Below, piece by piece: positions 23,437 through 39,330 of a stretch of DNA of 64,000 nt; the stretch's first letter is position 1; every line of letters begins with the position of its first letter. This DNA comes from Zygnema circumcarinatum (taxonomy: Eukaryota > Streptophyta > Zygnematophyceae > Zygnematales > Zygnemataceae), in contig CM074806.1 of the NCBI GenBank assembly GCA_037447605.1, positions 3,356,577 through 3,420,576 on the forward strand, read 5' to 3'. The notes beneath the pieces are model-generated. The model searched no databases. It was not told where the DNA came from and worked only from the letters and a program-made list of their open reading frames with translations. Made by a program: the position numbers and the translations under genes.

Positions 23437-23495
23437 GGGTGCGACACCGGGACTTCCCGGGAGGTCACCCATCCCAGTACTATTCCGGCTAACCT
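23437..23495 (-). rRNA. 5S rRNA 3'-half fragment (pseudogene or 5S-derived SINE)
   Basis: On the minus strand, TAGTACTGGGATGGGTGACC continues with TCCCGGGAAGTCCCGGTGTC and GCACCC. This matches about the last 50 nt of plant 5S rRNA, including box C of the internal promoter, and ends exactly at the mature 3' terminus. The first half (starting GGGTGCGAT in plants) is not found upstream. It is therefore a truncated copy. Confidence 0.8.
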
Positions 23496-23683
23496 CAAGG
23501 TGTATAGTACGGAACACTGTTCTCGAGTCAATCTGCGATGACGTCTTTCCGTACAGCACGGACTGTCGCGACCACAGCTACAGTAGCGGCCAAACAGCGC
23601 GCAGCGGAACGAGGCGCAAAGCGACAAAGGGCGGGCGGGCGGGCGCAGCCGCCCCCGCTGCGTCGCCGCTCGTGCGAACGTGC

Positions 23684-23721
23684 CACGTGGAGACGCAGCG
23701 CCACTGGCGCGGCGCCACGTG
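23684..23721. promoter_or_regulatory. Paired G-boxes upstream of the root-cap-domain gene
   Basis: CACGTG at 23684-23689 and 23716-23721, each inside GCCACGTGG, stand 32 bp apart and about 235-270 bp before the start codon. The surrounding 23600-23880 is GC-rich and includes a (CTG)7-like run at about 23828-23848. G-boxes bind bHLH/bZIP factors in plants; function here is inferred. Confidence 0.45.
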
Positions 23722-23954
23722 GTCGTGTAACTGTTCGCCGGCGGCGGCTCCGCAAACGGACAAAAGGGACAGCTGCGCGGGGGCGCACAAAGGCGCCGGC
23801 GCGGAGGGGAACGGCACCGCGCTCGACTGCTGCTGCTGCTGCTGCTGCGATCGACCCGCGGAAAGGGGGCGGAGGGAGAGGAAGAGAGGGAGAGAAGGAT
23901 AGGGAAAGATAAGGAAGAGTGACGGAGGAAGGAGAGTGAGCGAGAGTCGGAGCA

Positions 23955-27402
<3,448 letters not shown>

Positions 27403-28635
27403 GCGACGCGACGCGACGCGATTAGGGTTGTGGGCTCGCCCGCTCGAGCGACCGAGCGCGGGGGCTTTGGCTCTCTCACAGCGCTCCTTTGTTAAGCGCG
27501 TTTTGTTCGTGGGATGAGCGAGGCTCGCGTTGGTAGCGGATGGGAGGTGTGGGCCGTTCTGCAACAGAAGGGTCCTTTTGCGGTAGTCGTAGGTAGTGCG
27601 ACGGCGCACAGTGTGGCTAAGCAGTGCATGTATGGTGTACTTAATGTGCAACAAATATGTATATATATACAAGATATTTTTTTCTGGATTGAAACGTGTT
27701 TTATGGGTTGGTCCGCGCTTCAAGAAACTGCAAACGAGTGGGCAATGCATGGACAGATAGTTCCTTTGGGGCGTACGAGAGGTGGCGAGGGTCTACTATA
27801 CATATGAAATAAAAGCCCCTCCAACGGAACCGAGGGAAGACGCAACCTCCCCCCTTCCCCCTCCCCCCACCACCCTCCCCCCTCCCCTCTCCTACCTCGC
27901 CCCTCCCCCCTCCGACCTTCCCCCTCCTCCCTCCGTTTCTCATTCCTCAAAAGAAATCCTGTTCACAAATATGTTGTTGTTTCTTGAGAAGATGGTTTCG
28001 AAGGTTTTTTTTGTTGAGAAGCCAGAAACTTTAAGTTCTTCTTATCTCAACCAGTTCAGTTTTACGGTATTATTTGATATTATAGTGTTATTATAGTTGC
28101 CCTACTTTTAGAACAAATTACAACAGTAATATTAAAGTCGTAAATTTTCACGGCCATCCTTAAAAAGCCAATGACCAATGCAATTTCCGGTCCACCATGG
28201 AAGCAGCAGTCAAAGTCGCTTCCCGCAGTGTCCACGCAATTCTCAAGTACGGAGCTCCGCGCGCGAACATTAGCGGGAGCGCCCGCTCCTCGCACGACTG
28301 ACGGACCCGCTGAACCTGGATCGACTGTCGTCCTCATTCACGCACCGACTTCCGATAGGGCCTGTACGGGAGAAGTGCCGAGGTCTTTCCTCGATGATCC
28401 CAACGGTCCGAGTGTGGTAGACTCCGCCCGGACCAGTGGATCCAGCAACAGTGCGGCGAGTGGATCCGGAGGGGAAGGTCCAGACTCCCCGCTTGCCAGC
28501 AGCGGCCAGCTGGCAGGAAGGGAGGCGCGCAGAGGAGCACGTTTTAAGGGTTCCCTCCTGCGTCAGCTTGGCGGTGAAGCTTTTTACGTCGTATAGTTTT
28601 TTTGTGTATTTTTGAGAACGTGAGAACGCGGAAGC
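27403..28635. other. Intergenic region between root-cap gene and acireductone dioxygenase
   Basis: Probable 3' untranslated region with GCGACGCGACGCGAC just after the stop and ATATATATAC near 27660. A C-rich pyrimidine run (CCCCTTCCCCCTCCCC) covers about 27848-27935. An open frame on the plus strand at 28171-28596 (Ser/Gly/Ala-rich, 141 codons) has no recognisable domain and may be leader or chance. Confidence 0.4.
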
Positions 28636-31154
28636 ATGGCTCCCGAGGTATGAATGTCTGCTGCTGAATCCATAGACTATCTGAACGCAGACCTATATTT
28701 TCTTACATATGCTTCATTACGTAGGCGGCAGATTGATGATGGAAGTTGCAGACGAGACCTTCTCTCCATCCCTGTGTCCAGACGACGAGGCGGCGTTGGC
28801 GGAGGAGCTAACGACCTCTAGCCACCTCTGCACAGAACAATCGTCTCTGTTCTTACCTTTCCCTTTGGTTGAGACTGCTTGCATGACGCGGACACATGCT
28901 GCACATGCAGGCATGGTACATGGATACATCAGACGCCGACCAGCGATTGGAGCACCGCCTGGACCCGAGCGAGCCTGTTTCCCAGAAGAAGCTTGATGGT
29001 GAGAGATGGCTTCCTGCACTCCCTCTCGTCTCTCTGCCCCGCTCCCTTCTCCTCTCCCGGTTCTCTGTACTGCGATTCTTCCTCTCGCTCTCCTACCCCG
29101 TGCGCTCCTCTCCTCCATTTCATTCCTTATACCTCTCGCAGAGTGCTTCCTGTGTCTCCCCTTTGCCGCCTTGTTAGCCGCCGTCCTTAAAAAATTAATC
29201 TGGTCCTGCCTTCTCTTTCCTCTCCCGTTTGCTCCTCCGCCCCCCTCCCTCTTTCCCTTGTCCCTGTTCTCCCATCCGCCCTAATTTATCTCCTCTAGTT
29301 CCTCTTTTTCGTTTTCTCTAAATTGCGATATGGAGCACGGAGTTAGATGCCTGCAGTAGGGTCTGTCATGCGCTGAGGAAGTAACACCGTTACCAATGGT
29401 TTACCCTGGAAATCCTTGTCCTGAAGATGGACATCATTCATCATTATTTCTTGGTAGACTCCAAACATACTTTGTGGAAAACATGCCTCCTCAGAAGCAA
29501 CGAACATGTTCCTACGTTCTGCAATGGTTTCATTAGTATATGTTGCACTAGAGCGTCAATCGGAGTCTGTCCCACTACCCGATGATACCAGAAGTAATTG
29601 TTTCGCGCGAATCCGAATTTCATTGTTGATCAAATGATAAGCTCCTTTTTTGTCCACCTTGAGTGGACAGCGTTGATTCTTGTTGAGCCTTATGTGTGGA
29701 AAGCAAAGTTATTATTTTTTATTTGTTTAGCTTGCCAACATAATAGAGAAGTATCATCACAATGTTATCGTCATTGGCCATTTTATTGGCTATTGGAGCA
29801 TTGCTGCAATGTATTTGCAGAGTTGGGAGTGCTCTCTTGGCATCTTGATGCGGACAAGTGGGAAACTGACCCGGATTTGGCAACGATTCGTAAAGACCGC
29901 AATTACACATATCATGTAAGTTGAGTGCTTAATGATGTACTGCTTTACCTTTTCCACTTTGCAGACATAAGTAGTAGCTTTGCAGACATTACGCTACTTT
30001 GCTATCGAGCAGACTCATTGGTGGCTGCCGTGTGGGCTTCAGGATGTGATTTGTGTGTCACCTGAGAAACTGCCCAATTACGAGCAGAAAATCAAGAGTT
30101 TTTATGAAGAGCATTTGCACACAGATGAGGAGATTCGGTACGTCCTCGAAGGGTCTGGTAAGTTATGATGCCAAGTGAACTAAAGGCTGGTATAACGAGA
30201 CGCATGCGAGATTGGATATTTGTGTGTTCGCCTGAATTAACCTTAATTACATCCCAAGTTGTGTGGTTTAAAAATAATGGCGCTCTGAGTAGCAATGCCA
30301 TAAGCCGTGCTAGCACTTCTAGATTACTGAGCTTATAGTCTATTGGCATCTGCTTGTTGCAGGCTATTTTGATGTCCGTGATGTGGATGAGCGCTGGATC
30401 CGCATTAAGTGCTTAAAAGGGGATATGATTGTGCTGCCTGCGGGAATTTACCATCGATTCACCCTTGACACGGACAACTACATCAAGGTCGGTTTAGCAT
30501 CTGCATTTTTAAAGATGAACGTTTTCGGACCAAAGTAATTAAAGGAAGATAGTTTTGGGCGTTGCTGTTGAATGGGCCAAAAGGAATGGAGGAGACTAAA
30601 CGTTGTTGTCAACTCTTTGTTTTTGCTAGGTTTTTTTTTTCTATTAAGCTCCTCTTCTGTCTAGTCTGCAGAACTGAAATGTGTTGCATATGGTTTGCCA
30701 CAGGCTCTCCGTCTATTCGTGGGCGAGCCTGTTTGGACCCCATACAATCGTCCTGCTGATGCAATGCCTGCGAGGTGAGTGGATGAAACCCACTTGAACT
30801 CGCTCGGAAAGCTAAATTGTGTGATGTGGGAGTAGTTTCTATTGCAGTGTTGTTTTTTTTGGGGGTACTATTTTCATATTTGGAGAGTGTGTTGAATCTT
30901 TGGAGTCGGCTTCTGCATGTTCTAGTGGGATGCAGTGGTGAAATCGTGCTAAATCATGCTTTTTCGGTTCATGAAGTTGAACGCTGGAGCTTCGAAAATA
31001 GTCATTGAATAATATTCGGTGTTCTTTCCTCCTTTGGAACTTTTCTCCCTTATTCAGTTCGTATATTGAGGGTTTTCTTATCCCGGGACATGTTTGGGCG
31101 CGCAGGAAAGAATACGTGGAACACTTTGTGGCAAAACCAATCTCTGTGCAGTGA
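28636..31154 (+). CDS. ARD: Acireductone dioxygenase (methionine salvage)
   Basis: Exons 28636-28647, 28911-28998, 29821-29915, 30043-30157, 30363-30487, 30704-30774 and 31106-31154 are in phase and give 184 residues, the usual family length. The enzyme oxidises acireductone with O2. The Fe form makes the ketoacid precursor of methionine and formate; the Ni form makes an off-pathway product. The cupin metal site is visible as [12 protein letters not shown] (His-x-His…Glu) and AGIYHRFT (distal His). Other family blocks are [56 protein letters not shown] and [13 protein letters not shown]. The first coding exon is only 12 bp (MAPE), joined to GCATGGTACATGG at 28911. That start is inferred from phase and from family N-termini that end just before AWYMD. 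Confidence 0.94.
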
Positions 31155-32049
31155 AAGGAGGATTTTTCGGTTCAGTAGCTTTTTTTAGTCCTGCTCACGT
31201 ATGTTATTTTTGGTGAGTGCATTGCAAACGTGATTTGTGTACAAAGATGTTACTACCGACGTCATTGCAAATGTTTTTTTGCTCCGATGGGAGAGTGCAA
31301 CGTTTCATAAACAAGGGATTGACCGGACTGCCTTGTGAGATGAAGTGTGTGTGCCAAATTGATAATGTTGTTCATGATACAAATATAACTTAAAAAAAGC
31401 TACACTGCCATGCTCTTTTAGCTCAGTTGGTTAGAGCACCTGTTTCTTAAGGGTGGGGCTCAACTCTCAAAGGGAGCATCTGTTTTATATCTACTCTCGC
31501 TTTCGTTTTGCCTTGCTCCTATCCAAGAACTGTTATTTGTAATATTTGTAACAATCTAATCATGGAGTGCCTGCTGCCGCATGCAAGCCAAGTCCCGGTT
31601 CATTTTACACTACTACTATGATAAGTTACCCCTCCTGAAGTTTTTCAAACAGTATTAGCATGTATTTCAAACAACAACTAACACACAAGATAAGCGTGCA
31701 TAGTTTGTTTGTCCTCATTGCTTGCAGCTGTTGATCACTGGCCCTCCAAATTGCCATTGAGTCCTTATTGACAGTAAAAGGAAATATCATTGCGTGTTCC
31801 GTTCATGTTAAATCATGTGATGATGATAATCCAAACTTCAGTAAGCATACTTGAAAAAATGTGCAAAACATAAATCACTGGTTTGTGGGATTCCAACTAC
31901 CGTAGGATATAACATTACTATCCCACACCATACCAGCAAGTGGGTGCATAGGTCCACACGGACGGCGGTGCGCCGCTACTCGCTGTGCCTGTGCCCGTGC
32001 GCGTTCCGCTTCCCCCCGCCCGCTCGCCCTTCACTACGGTACGGTATGG
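31155..32049. other. Intergenic region downstream of ARD with a decayed tRNA-like sequence
   Basis: ARD 3' flank, the tRNA-like sequence at 31411-31478, then AT-rich intergenic sequence. GC-rich sequence from about 31950 leads into the transposon nest. No coding exon is seen. Confidence 0.4.
31411..31478 (+). tRNA. Degenerate tRNA-like sequence, anticodon CTT (Lys) if real
   Basis: Has a 7-bp acceptor stem (TGCTCTT with AGGGAGC, two G-T pairs), a perfect D arm with box A (TAGCTCAGTTGGTTAGAGCA) and an anticodon loop TTCTTAA. The anticodon stem does not pair (CCTGT versus GGGTG), the T arm is weak (CTCAACT loop) and total length is only about 67 nt. It is probably a pseudogene or tRNA-derived SINE head rather than a working tRNA. 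Confidence 0.45.
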
Positions 32050-32290
32050 TACAGTCAACAGTCCTCGTATTTACCGCCCTGAGGAGTGCGTCCCCAAGAA
32101 ATTCGCCCCGGTTTTGCCGAAACCACCTATTTGTACGGTAACTTTGTGTTAGCCGTACTATTCGTACTTTCCATACTATTCGTACTGTCCGTACTGTCCG
32201 TTACGGGCTTACTGTACAGTGGGGGGTCCTCATATTTTCCACCCTGTACAGTGCGCTCCCAAGAAATTCGCCCCGATTTTGCCGAAACCA

Positions 32291-33320
32291 TGTAGCGTAA
32301 CGGAGCTGCGTTCGACGGATTTGCGTCAGTTCAATTGTACTTGACGTATGCCTCTTCCGTGTCATGGATCAACGGAATCCAGGAGCTGCCAACGGAGATT
32401 GAGAGAAGGCGGCGCCATGCGTTGGCGGCCCACGGAACGGCACACCATCCAGCAAGGCACACTCGGAAGCGCCGCAATATGCCGCCGATTATCATCAGTT
32501 GACCTATCCGAAGGCTCCACGTAGTCAGTCAGGCCTCTCAGTGGGCAGTTGGCCAATCAGAGACTGTCACTGCTAAGACTCAAGATCTATTGTCAGTGTT
32601 AAGTAGATGGGATGTCAGTGATGCTGTTTTGTCTTTTAGTGCTGGGCTTAGTATTTGTATTTGCTGTGTGGTTTGTTGTCTTGTTCTTTTTTCTTCTTTT
32701 CCTTCCTCTTCAGTTACAGCAACAGATGCTAAGTAAGAGAGAGAGAGAGAGAGAGAGAGTTCCATGCCATAGATAGAGAGAGAGAGAGAGAAGAGTCTTA
32801 ACTGGCGATAGCGTTTAGACACGATCCCATTCGATGACTAGACAAAAAGATTTGGGTGAGAAGACAGTTTCATTGTATTGACATTCTACGACCAACGTGG
32901 GGTGAGTTTCAAGATACAACCTTTATCCCAGAAGTTGGCTTGTTTTCCTTTCAACATCCTTATGCCAAAAGGCTGCCATCTTGTCCTAATCTGCGCTACT
33001 GGCGTATCGATGACCCGATGATGGCAGAGCCTGGGGAGCTGAGGGAGGGAGAGGGGCGGGGAAGAAAACCCCCCGAGGGAAGGGCTCTTCGGCGCTCGAG
33101 GAGTCCCGGTGGCCGTTAGAGGGAACACCTTGGGATCCACTATGCGTCTTCATTTAGCGGCGTACCTCACGAGTCCAGGATCACGGCTACATCTTTGCCG
33201 GAGCGGACCCGGCACTGAAATGGCTTGGGATTTCATGCGGTTTGGCGGCAGGGCCCAGCGAGTGGCCCGTGCGGCACCTGCGGCTAGCTCAGCCGGTCTT
33301 TGTTTTAACCCCACTTATCT
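32291..33320 (+). repeat. 5' long terminal repeat
   Basis: Aligns with 40075-41111 over its length: TTGTACTTG…ATGGATC, GCGTTGGCGGCCCACGGAA, TAAGACTCAAGATCTATTGT, two GA runs around TTCCATGCCATAGA, TTTCAAGATACAACCTTTAT, and TAACCCCACTTATCTTG at the end. Numerous small differences and indels separate the two LTRs, so the insertion is not recent. The expected terminal GCTACA is missing before the primer site. Confidence 0.85.
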
Positions 33321-33336
33321 TGGTATGGAGCCCAAG
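33321..33336 (+). other. Primer binding site, degenerate
   Basis: TGGTATGGAGCCC immediately follows the 5' LTR and resembles TGGTATCAGAGCC, the common site complementary to the 3' end of initiator tRNA-Met, with a two-base loss and one change. Confidence 0.5.
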
Positions 33337-33399
33337 GTTTTACCCGGATCACGTACCTTGTCATTACGAGGGCTGGAATCACATGACAGGTGTCCCGCG

Positions 33400-35900
33400 G
33401 CCGCCATGAATGAAGAGGCTGGCGACAGCAAAGAGGGACAAAGCGGTCTTCATCGATACATTGAAGGAAGACGGCACCTCAAGAAGAAGAAGAACAGGCG
33501 ATCGGAAATCCGAGGACGGATTCAGACTCAGAAGAAGAGGCAGTCAGAGAGCGACTGAAAATGGGCATCACCGAAGAGAACCCTTATCCCAGTCTGGCTT
33601 ACCTTGAGCAGATTAGTCGATTGAAAAGAGGCTGCCCGGCGACTCGCGTCTAGGCGGCGATGGCGCAACTCGGCGGTATGCCGCGCCCATGATCAAAGGC
33701 TGGCGGCTTGCCCGATTGTATCGCGACGGCCGTCTGAGTGAAAGAGAGGGAGTACCGTTCGAAACTTGAGGGTCCCCACGGCGGCCTGAAAGCGAGAACC
33801 CGCGGGATCTCGGTCCGGATAGCTAGCGCGGGGGTCCCTTCAAGCGCGCTACTTGTTTTGCCGCGCGGTCCTCGGCGGTCGGTCATCAGAAGGCACCGCT
33901 CACCTCCGGCTTTTCACGACTTACCCATCCAGAGCGGCTGAGGCGGCGGCCGAGGGCAAGGGCAGAGGACGATGCGAGGACCCTCGGCTTCGCACCGGCT
34001 TTGCCCGCGGAAGCACCGCGAGTCAGTCTGAGGTTTCGGCAAGATGGAAGAGATGATGACCAAATTGATAGCCTTGATTCGAAAGAGTGAGGGTGGGGAT
34101 ACCACGGGCATCATCACTAGAGGCTACACCATTAGCCGGGGAAGATCTGCGAGTCTTGGTGAGACACCTTGAGGGGAGAAGGCGGTATAGCGGTTTGAAG
34201 GAAGACGATTGGATCCAAGGCGGCCCTTGGGCGGTGGAAGGCGGCGGTCGGCGGAAGGCGTCGGCGGCACAAAGCGGATAATGCGTCGCCACCACGACAA
34301 AGGGACACATTCAAGCAAGCTTCGAGACAGCGTTGGATTTGAATCATCAGCGTGCTGAGCCGACTTGGCTACATAGAGATACTCTGATTGATGAAGGCGT
34401 TTGTTTGAATTCGAAGCTTTTGTGCGCATAGCAAATCTGTCGAGAACTTGCACGACTTTTCGAAGTGCTCGATTGGTTTCGCAAGGCCATCGGCGAAGGA
34501 TCTCTCCACGGATAGGTAATTTCCCGACAACCCACGGCGAGATGCCGGGGGCATTGTTAGGCGAGGCCGAGGAAGCGGAATTGAAGGGGATCAAGAGGCA
34601 GCGACATGTAAGACCACATTACATGAACGCTACAGATCCACGACAAGATCGACTCTACCAGCAGTTCCTGAAGACACAGAATCAACAGCTGTTCGATCCC
34701 TACGCTACATCTACTCGGAACAAGCCTTCCTTCTCCGGCGCCACTGCTCAGGACGGCCGGACAGCCCCTGTGGTGCAGCCTCTGGCCATAGCCAGCACAA
34801 CCAAGCCCCTTCCCCTTTCCCCATACCCTCATGATCCGGCGCATCCCATCGAGCCAGCGGTGAATCCTCACATACCAGATGTTTCACCGTCCGGGATATG
34901 GGCTCCTTATTAGATGCTTTTGCAGAAGAGAGGCTGCCGGGCCGAATCTGGCATTAGGATGGCAGAGGGGTTGGGAGGAGCAAATGCTGTCTTTACTTTA
35001 GCGGCACGAATCATAATCAGCGAGCTGCGTTGCGGACAAAGGACACTGCACCTTACGTGGGATCCGCGGGACATGATGCGTGTGTGCATCGCGGAGACTC
35101 GAGGTGAGAAGGCGGGAAGGGGAAGAAGGCTGACAGCGGGGAACTCACTGAGGATCACTTTCATGGATATGCTCACGGTACATTCCCCACCATCGAAAGA
35201 ACACGCGGCACCCGCTGCTGCGCTTTAGCGCGCCCACCTCCTTCGCAGCTTACACCCGTCACGCAGCGACCACTATCCGCATCTCCACCCCATGGAATCC
35301 CTTCCTGTCCCAGCGTGTGTTAGCGGGTCGCGAGCCGATCCTGTACGCCCCGATCCGCGCCTTTGCCCAGGGTTGCGCGGCATTTCAACGGCTTGCCTCC
35401 AGGGAATCCCCCATCGCCGAGGGCTCAAGCGGGATCACGTAGAGATTGCAAGCGCCCTTGGCAGGAGAAACACCACGTCAGCAGAAGCGATCCTCATTCT
35501 CATCCTCTGCCATTCCTCCCTGCCAATGTCACGCGGCGCCCGGTTCACCGGGCACGGCTCCAGCCCGTCGCCACCTTTGTCCGAAGAACCTGATCCATCC
35601 CTCCCGCAGGTCCTCCCTTGGGATCCACACTTTGAGGAGGAAAGAAGATCTCCAGGAATGAAGAGGCCCAGAGCGGCTGGCCCTTGTTGAAGCCGGCATA
35701 CCGGCGTACGAAAGAGACTCTGCGTCAACCCCCACATGGAGTCTTTCGGGCAGCCCGTTTTCTTCCCAAGCGGCCGTCAAAATTAGAGCCACCACCCAAA
35801 CCTTGAGGCGGCCTATCACGATTGACGCGCGCGGATTCGTCAACTCATGGGAGACAAGGCTAAGATGGAAGCATTTACCTTGTCACAATTGATGCGGCTT
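33400..35900 (+). pseudogene. Probable gag region remnant of the LTR element
   Basis: Position between primer site and protease argues for gag. Only short frames remain, for example a Lys/Arg-rich segment at 33405-33558 and a Gln/Asn-rich one near 34620-34740 (DPRQDRLYQQFLKTQNQQ). I cannot identify a capsid or zinc knuckle motif with confidence. Confidence 0.4.
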
Positions 35901-35977
35901 GTACCCGGTCTTTGCAGCGGTAGTTCCGAGGCGGCGGCCGGTCGCGAGGCCACCTACTTGACACCTCACGGCTCTTT

Positions 35978-36727
35978 ATGGCATCTCCTCAGGGCGTCCC
36001 AGCCAGAAGCGGAAGTATCCCACCACGCTGGCTCTGGCGCCTCCGGCGGACCGATCCGCTCCCTGCATGCATCCCCCACCGCCCGATTCAGATCCTCCCT
36101 CTCATCCCAACGCCCAACGTGCGGATCATTGTCAATGTATGGCTCAACGGTCATCCCAGCAAAGCCATGATCGACACGGGGGCTATGCGCACAGTTCTGT
36201 CCAAGCCTGTGATGAAGGCGGCAGGGGTTAAGTTGGACAAGACGCTTGAGCCCATCCCCCGATATGTGGGAGTTGAAGGGAGCTTACATGAAGGATTGGG
36301 AAGCGCCCAAGTGGTCATCAGTCTTGGCGAGATGGGAGCCACAGTGAATGCAGTCATCACAGCCGCTGAACACTATTCTATTCTGCTGGGCTCAGATTGG
36401 CTCATTGCGATGGGAGCGCAAATCGACTTTGCTACATGTCAGTACACTATCTGGCGGCCGGAGACCCAGGCTGCTCCTTCCCCACATCATCCTGAGTCCC
36501 TCCCACCACCTCGCCTTCCCAAAGCGCCCGCACGCCCGGCGCGGGTCTCCCTACGGGGAGATCACCATGTACCATTAGATTGGCCCGGCTCGATTCTTCT
36601 TATGGATGGCCAGTGCGATACCGATAGCCGAGACTCCCCTCTGCTCCTCCCAGAGTCCAGCTCTCGGTATGCCGACGGAGGAACTCTTGACGCCAGTGAT
36701 ACCTGCACCCAGCTTTCCCCCACATGA
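35978..36727 (+). pseudogene. Retrotransposon aspartic protease remnant
   Basis: A 249-codon frame contains the retropepsin active-site motif MIDTGAMRTVLS, followed by strands such as VVISLGEMGATVNAVI and LLGSDWLIAMGAQIDF (the LG.DWL motif of Ty3 proteases). Upstream and downstream frames are shifted. Confidence 0.8.
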
Positions 36728-36745
36728 GACCATCAGTGATGAGGA

Positions 36746-38100
36746 GTGGCTGGAAATAGAGGGGCAGATGCGATTAGGCCCTGCAGTCCTCTCAGACCGA
36801 TCAAGCATTCTCAACTACGCCAAGTGCTGCGCCGAAATCACCTAGTTTTCGCACGACATTCACTCGACATCGGCAAGACTCACTTGATTGAGCACCACAT
36901 CGATACGGGGGATGCGCCTCCCGTGATGACCCTGACTCCCTACCGCTTTTCCGCCGCGCAGCAGGCCGATGTCGAACGACAGATCGACGAGAACGTGGCT
37001 GCCGGATTGATGGAACCTGGAGAAGGGCCGTGGGCCCAGCCGGCGTTCGCACTGGCGGGATGGCACACTGGAAACTACGTGGGGACTCTGAAATCTGAAT
37101 GCAATAGCGGTAGGGATCCCTACACATTGCGGATGTGGACCTGATTCTCCACTTGGCGTCTCCCACGAGGACCCGATGGTTCCTGCGACCACTGAACATC
37201 TTGTGAGAGTCGCCGGCGGATTCCCTGCGGCAGGCTGATGCCGAGAGCCGGGGCTTCGCCGCGGCCCAGCTTTGTGCAATGGGCGGTGCTTCCATTAGGG
37301 CTCAAAGTCGGCCAGACTCACCCACGGCTGGCCAACCGGGTGTTAGAGCCTGTAAAGGTACGCCCGGCCGAGCCCCTTCGTGGATGATGCCCCAGTCCCG
37401 CGGCAAGGGCTGGTCCTCCACTTTGCAACACATTGACCAAGTCCTGCAACAGCTCATCAGTGCGCGTCTGAAGATTGCACCCAAGAAGTGCAAATGGGGC
37501 CACCAGGAGATCACTCATCTCGGGCACGCCTCGGCATCAATGGCCTGAAACCATCACTCGATAAGATTGAAGCGATTGCCCTTATGCCGATTCCACAGAC
37601 CCTCACTCAGCTCAAGTCTTTCTTGGGGCTCACCTCATTTATCGCTTAGGTTCATCAAAGGGGTACATGCCCACGCTTATCGCCCGCACGTCCCCATGCT
37701 TGGAAACCGCAGTCCAATACGAATGGAGCGGTGCCGAGGATTTGGCCTTCCGCGGCTCAAGAGTGCCCTCGCCGGGCTCCTTGCACCGCATCGGTGACCC
37801 ACCCTTCCCACCATTATTGGCCAGCCGTGGAGTGTTGAGGGGAGCCCGGAGGGCTTTGGGGAAGGTGGCCGGCCAAGCATTCTCGGATGGGGAACACCGG
37901 TGGGATTACATACAGCGAGATGCGATTCGAGGAAAACGAGACCAAGTATAGCCCCTGCGAGGCGGCGGCCCCATCCTGGGCACCGAGAGGATTCAAACTC
38001 TTCACGGCCTACCAGCGTCATCATCAGGACTAACCACACGCCCCTCCTTACAGGCGCACATCATGGGCCTGCCACTACGACCTAAAGTTTGCCGCGATGG
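36746..38100 (+). pseudogene. Retrotransposon reverse transcriptase / RNase H remnant
   Basis: Fragments in several frames: HHIDTGDAPPVMTLTPYRFS and RQIDENVAAGLMEPGEGPWA (36895-37035), VLPLGLK near 37290, FVDDAP near 37380 at the place of the YxDD catalytic motif, KIAPKKCKWGHQEITHLGH (37470-37525) and DKIEAIALMPIPQTLTQLKS (37560-37620). These match the Ty3 reverse transcriptase order, but frame changes between every block mean no active enzyme is encoded. Confidence 0.85.
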
Positions 38101-38839
38101 GTGATGAAGTTGGAGGTATAATGTGTACAAGGTCACCCACCGTCCACGTGGTAACCCGCTGGCCGTCTTACGGCGACCTCGGTCGCCAATCGCCGGCTCC
38201 CCTCCTGCATCGCGATCCGGCGTTTAAGGAACCCATCCCTCCCACCCACCCTCTTGAACCACGAGCATCTTCCATTGAGATTTTTATTGCGCTCAAGCCA
38301 CGCATGATGTCTGATGGCGGATGGGCTGATGCGTCTATTCCGACCACGCCACCACCCTCTCCATGTCCGGCGGGAGGACCGACTTCACCCACGGCCACCC
38401 CATCTTGCGGATCCATGGGAACTCATGGATAGCTAGCCGATGGCGGCAGCTCCCTTACTTCACTCCCCATTTCCCGGCGGCGCCAATGGCGTCCATTGAG
38501 GACTCCTCCCATACAGCTCACGTCGCGGTGACCGCCGTTACCCCCTTTATCCACCCGGACACCGGGGCTGCGGCTGCTCAGCCCGCTCAGAACCTGTTGT
38601 GTGTGGGGCGGTCATGCCTCCCTCGGCCTTCTGGTCCTTTCCCCAATGAGCGCGCCGGGAGATTACGGATGTAGCCCACGATTCCACCGACCCGGCGAGA
38701 TTCCACCGGCCCGGAAGAAGATGGTGGCTCTAGCTACGAGGCGCTTCTGTCTGGCCCGACCTGCATGGCTGGCGGTGAGCCAGCTACATTGAAACTTGCG
38801 CATTTGGCCAGTGGCCTTCTGCTCCCCGACCCGTAGCCC

Positions 38840-39330
38840 TTGGAGATGGGTGAGATCCCAATACGCGGCGTCGCCGAAGACTGGAACATCGACACCTTTT
38901 CTATTCCCCAGCTCGGCACCCCCTCTGGCTATATTCGGGTCTTCCTAGACGTGGACAGATACACCAAGTGGGTAGAAGTTCACACGACAGAATCTAAGCA
39001 TTCCATCCACTCTGCTCGCCTCCTGACGGCCATCATTCACCGCCACTCTATACCCTACTGTCCCTCGACAAGCGGCTGCGAATCTGAGGGCGTGCGTAGC
39101 TCATGCAGGACTTCCATCGTCAAATTCACCCACCTCGGCCCACTACTCCCCTGGCGGAATGCTGCCGAGGCGTACCATTGAGCGGTCAAGGATCGCGTCG
39201 CGTCGCGGCTGCTTGTACGGGCGGGCCGGACTGGCGCGAGGTCATCCCCTCCTGTGAGATATTTCCGCGTATAACACCTCGATCCCTCTCCACGGGCTTC
39301 TCTCCTACGAGCTTCTCCCATGGCCAGTAA
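38840..39330 (+). pseudogene. Retrotransposon integrase core remnant
   Basis: The frame from 38840 contains WNIDTFSIPQL and TPSGYIRVFLDVDRYTKWVE, which resemble the first catalytic Asp region of DDE integrases, followed by SARLLTAIIHRHSIP. The later DDE residues fall after frame changes. Confidence 0.75.

Noticed and set aside
28171-28596. 141-codon plus-strand frame upstream of ARD
   Set aside because: Not recognisable and of low-complexity composition; could be leader sequence. Not strong enough to call a gene.
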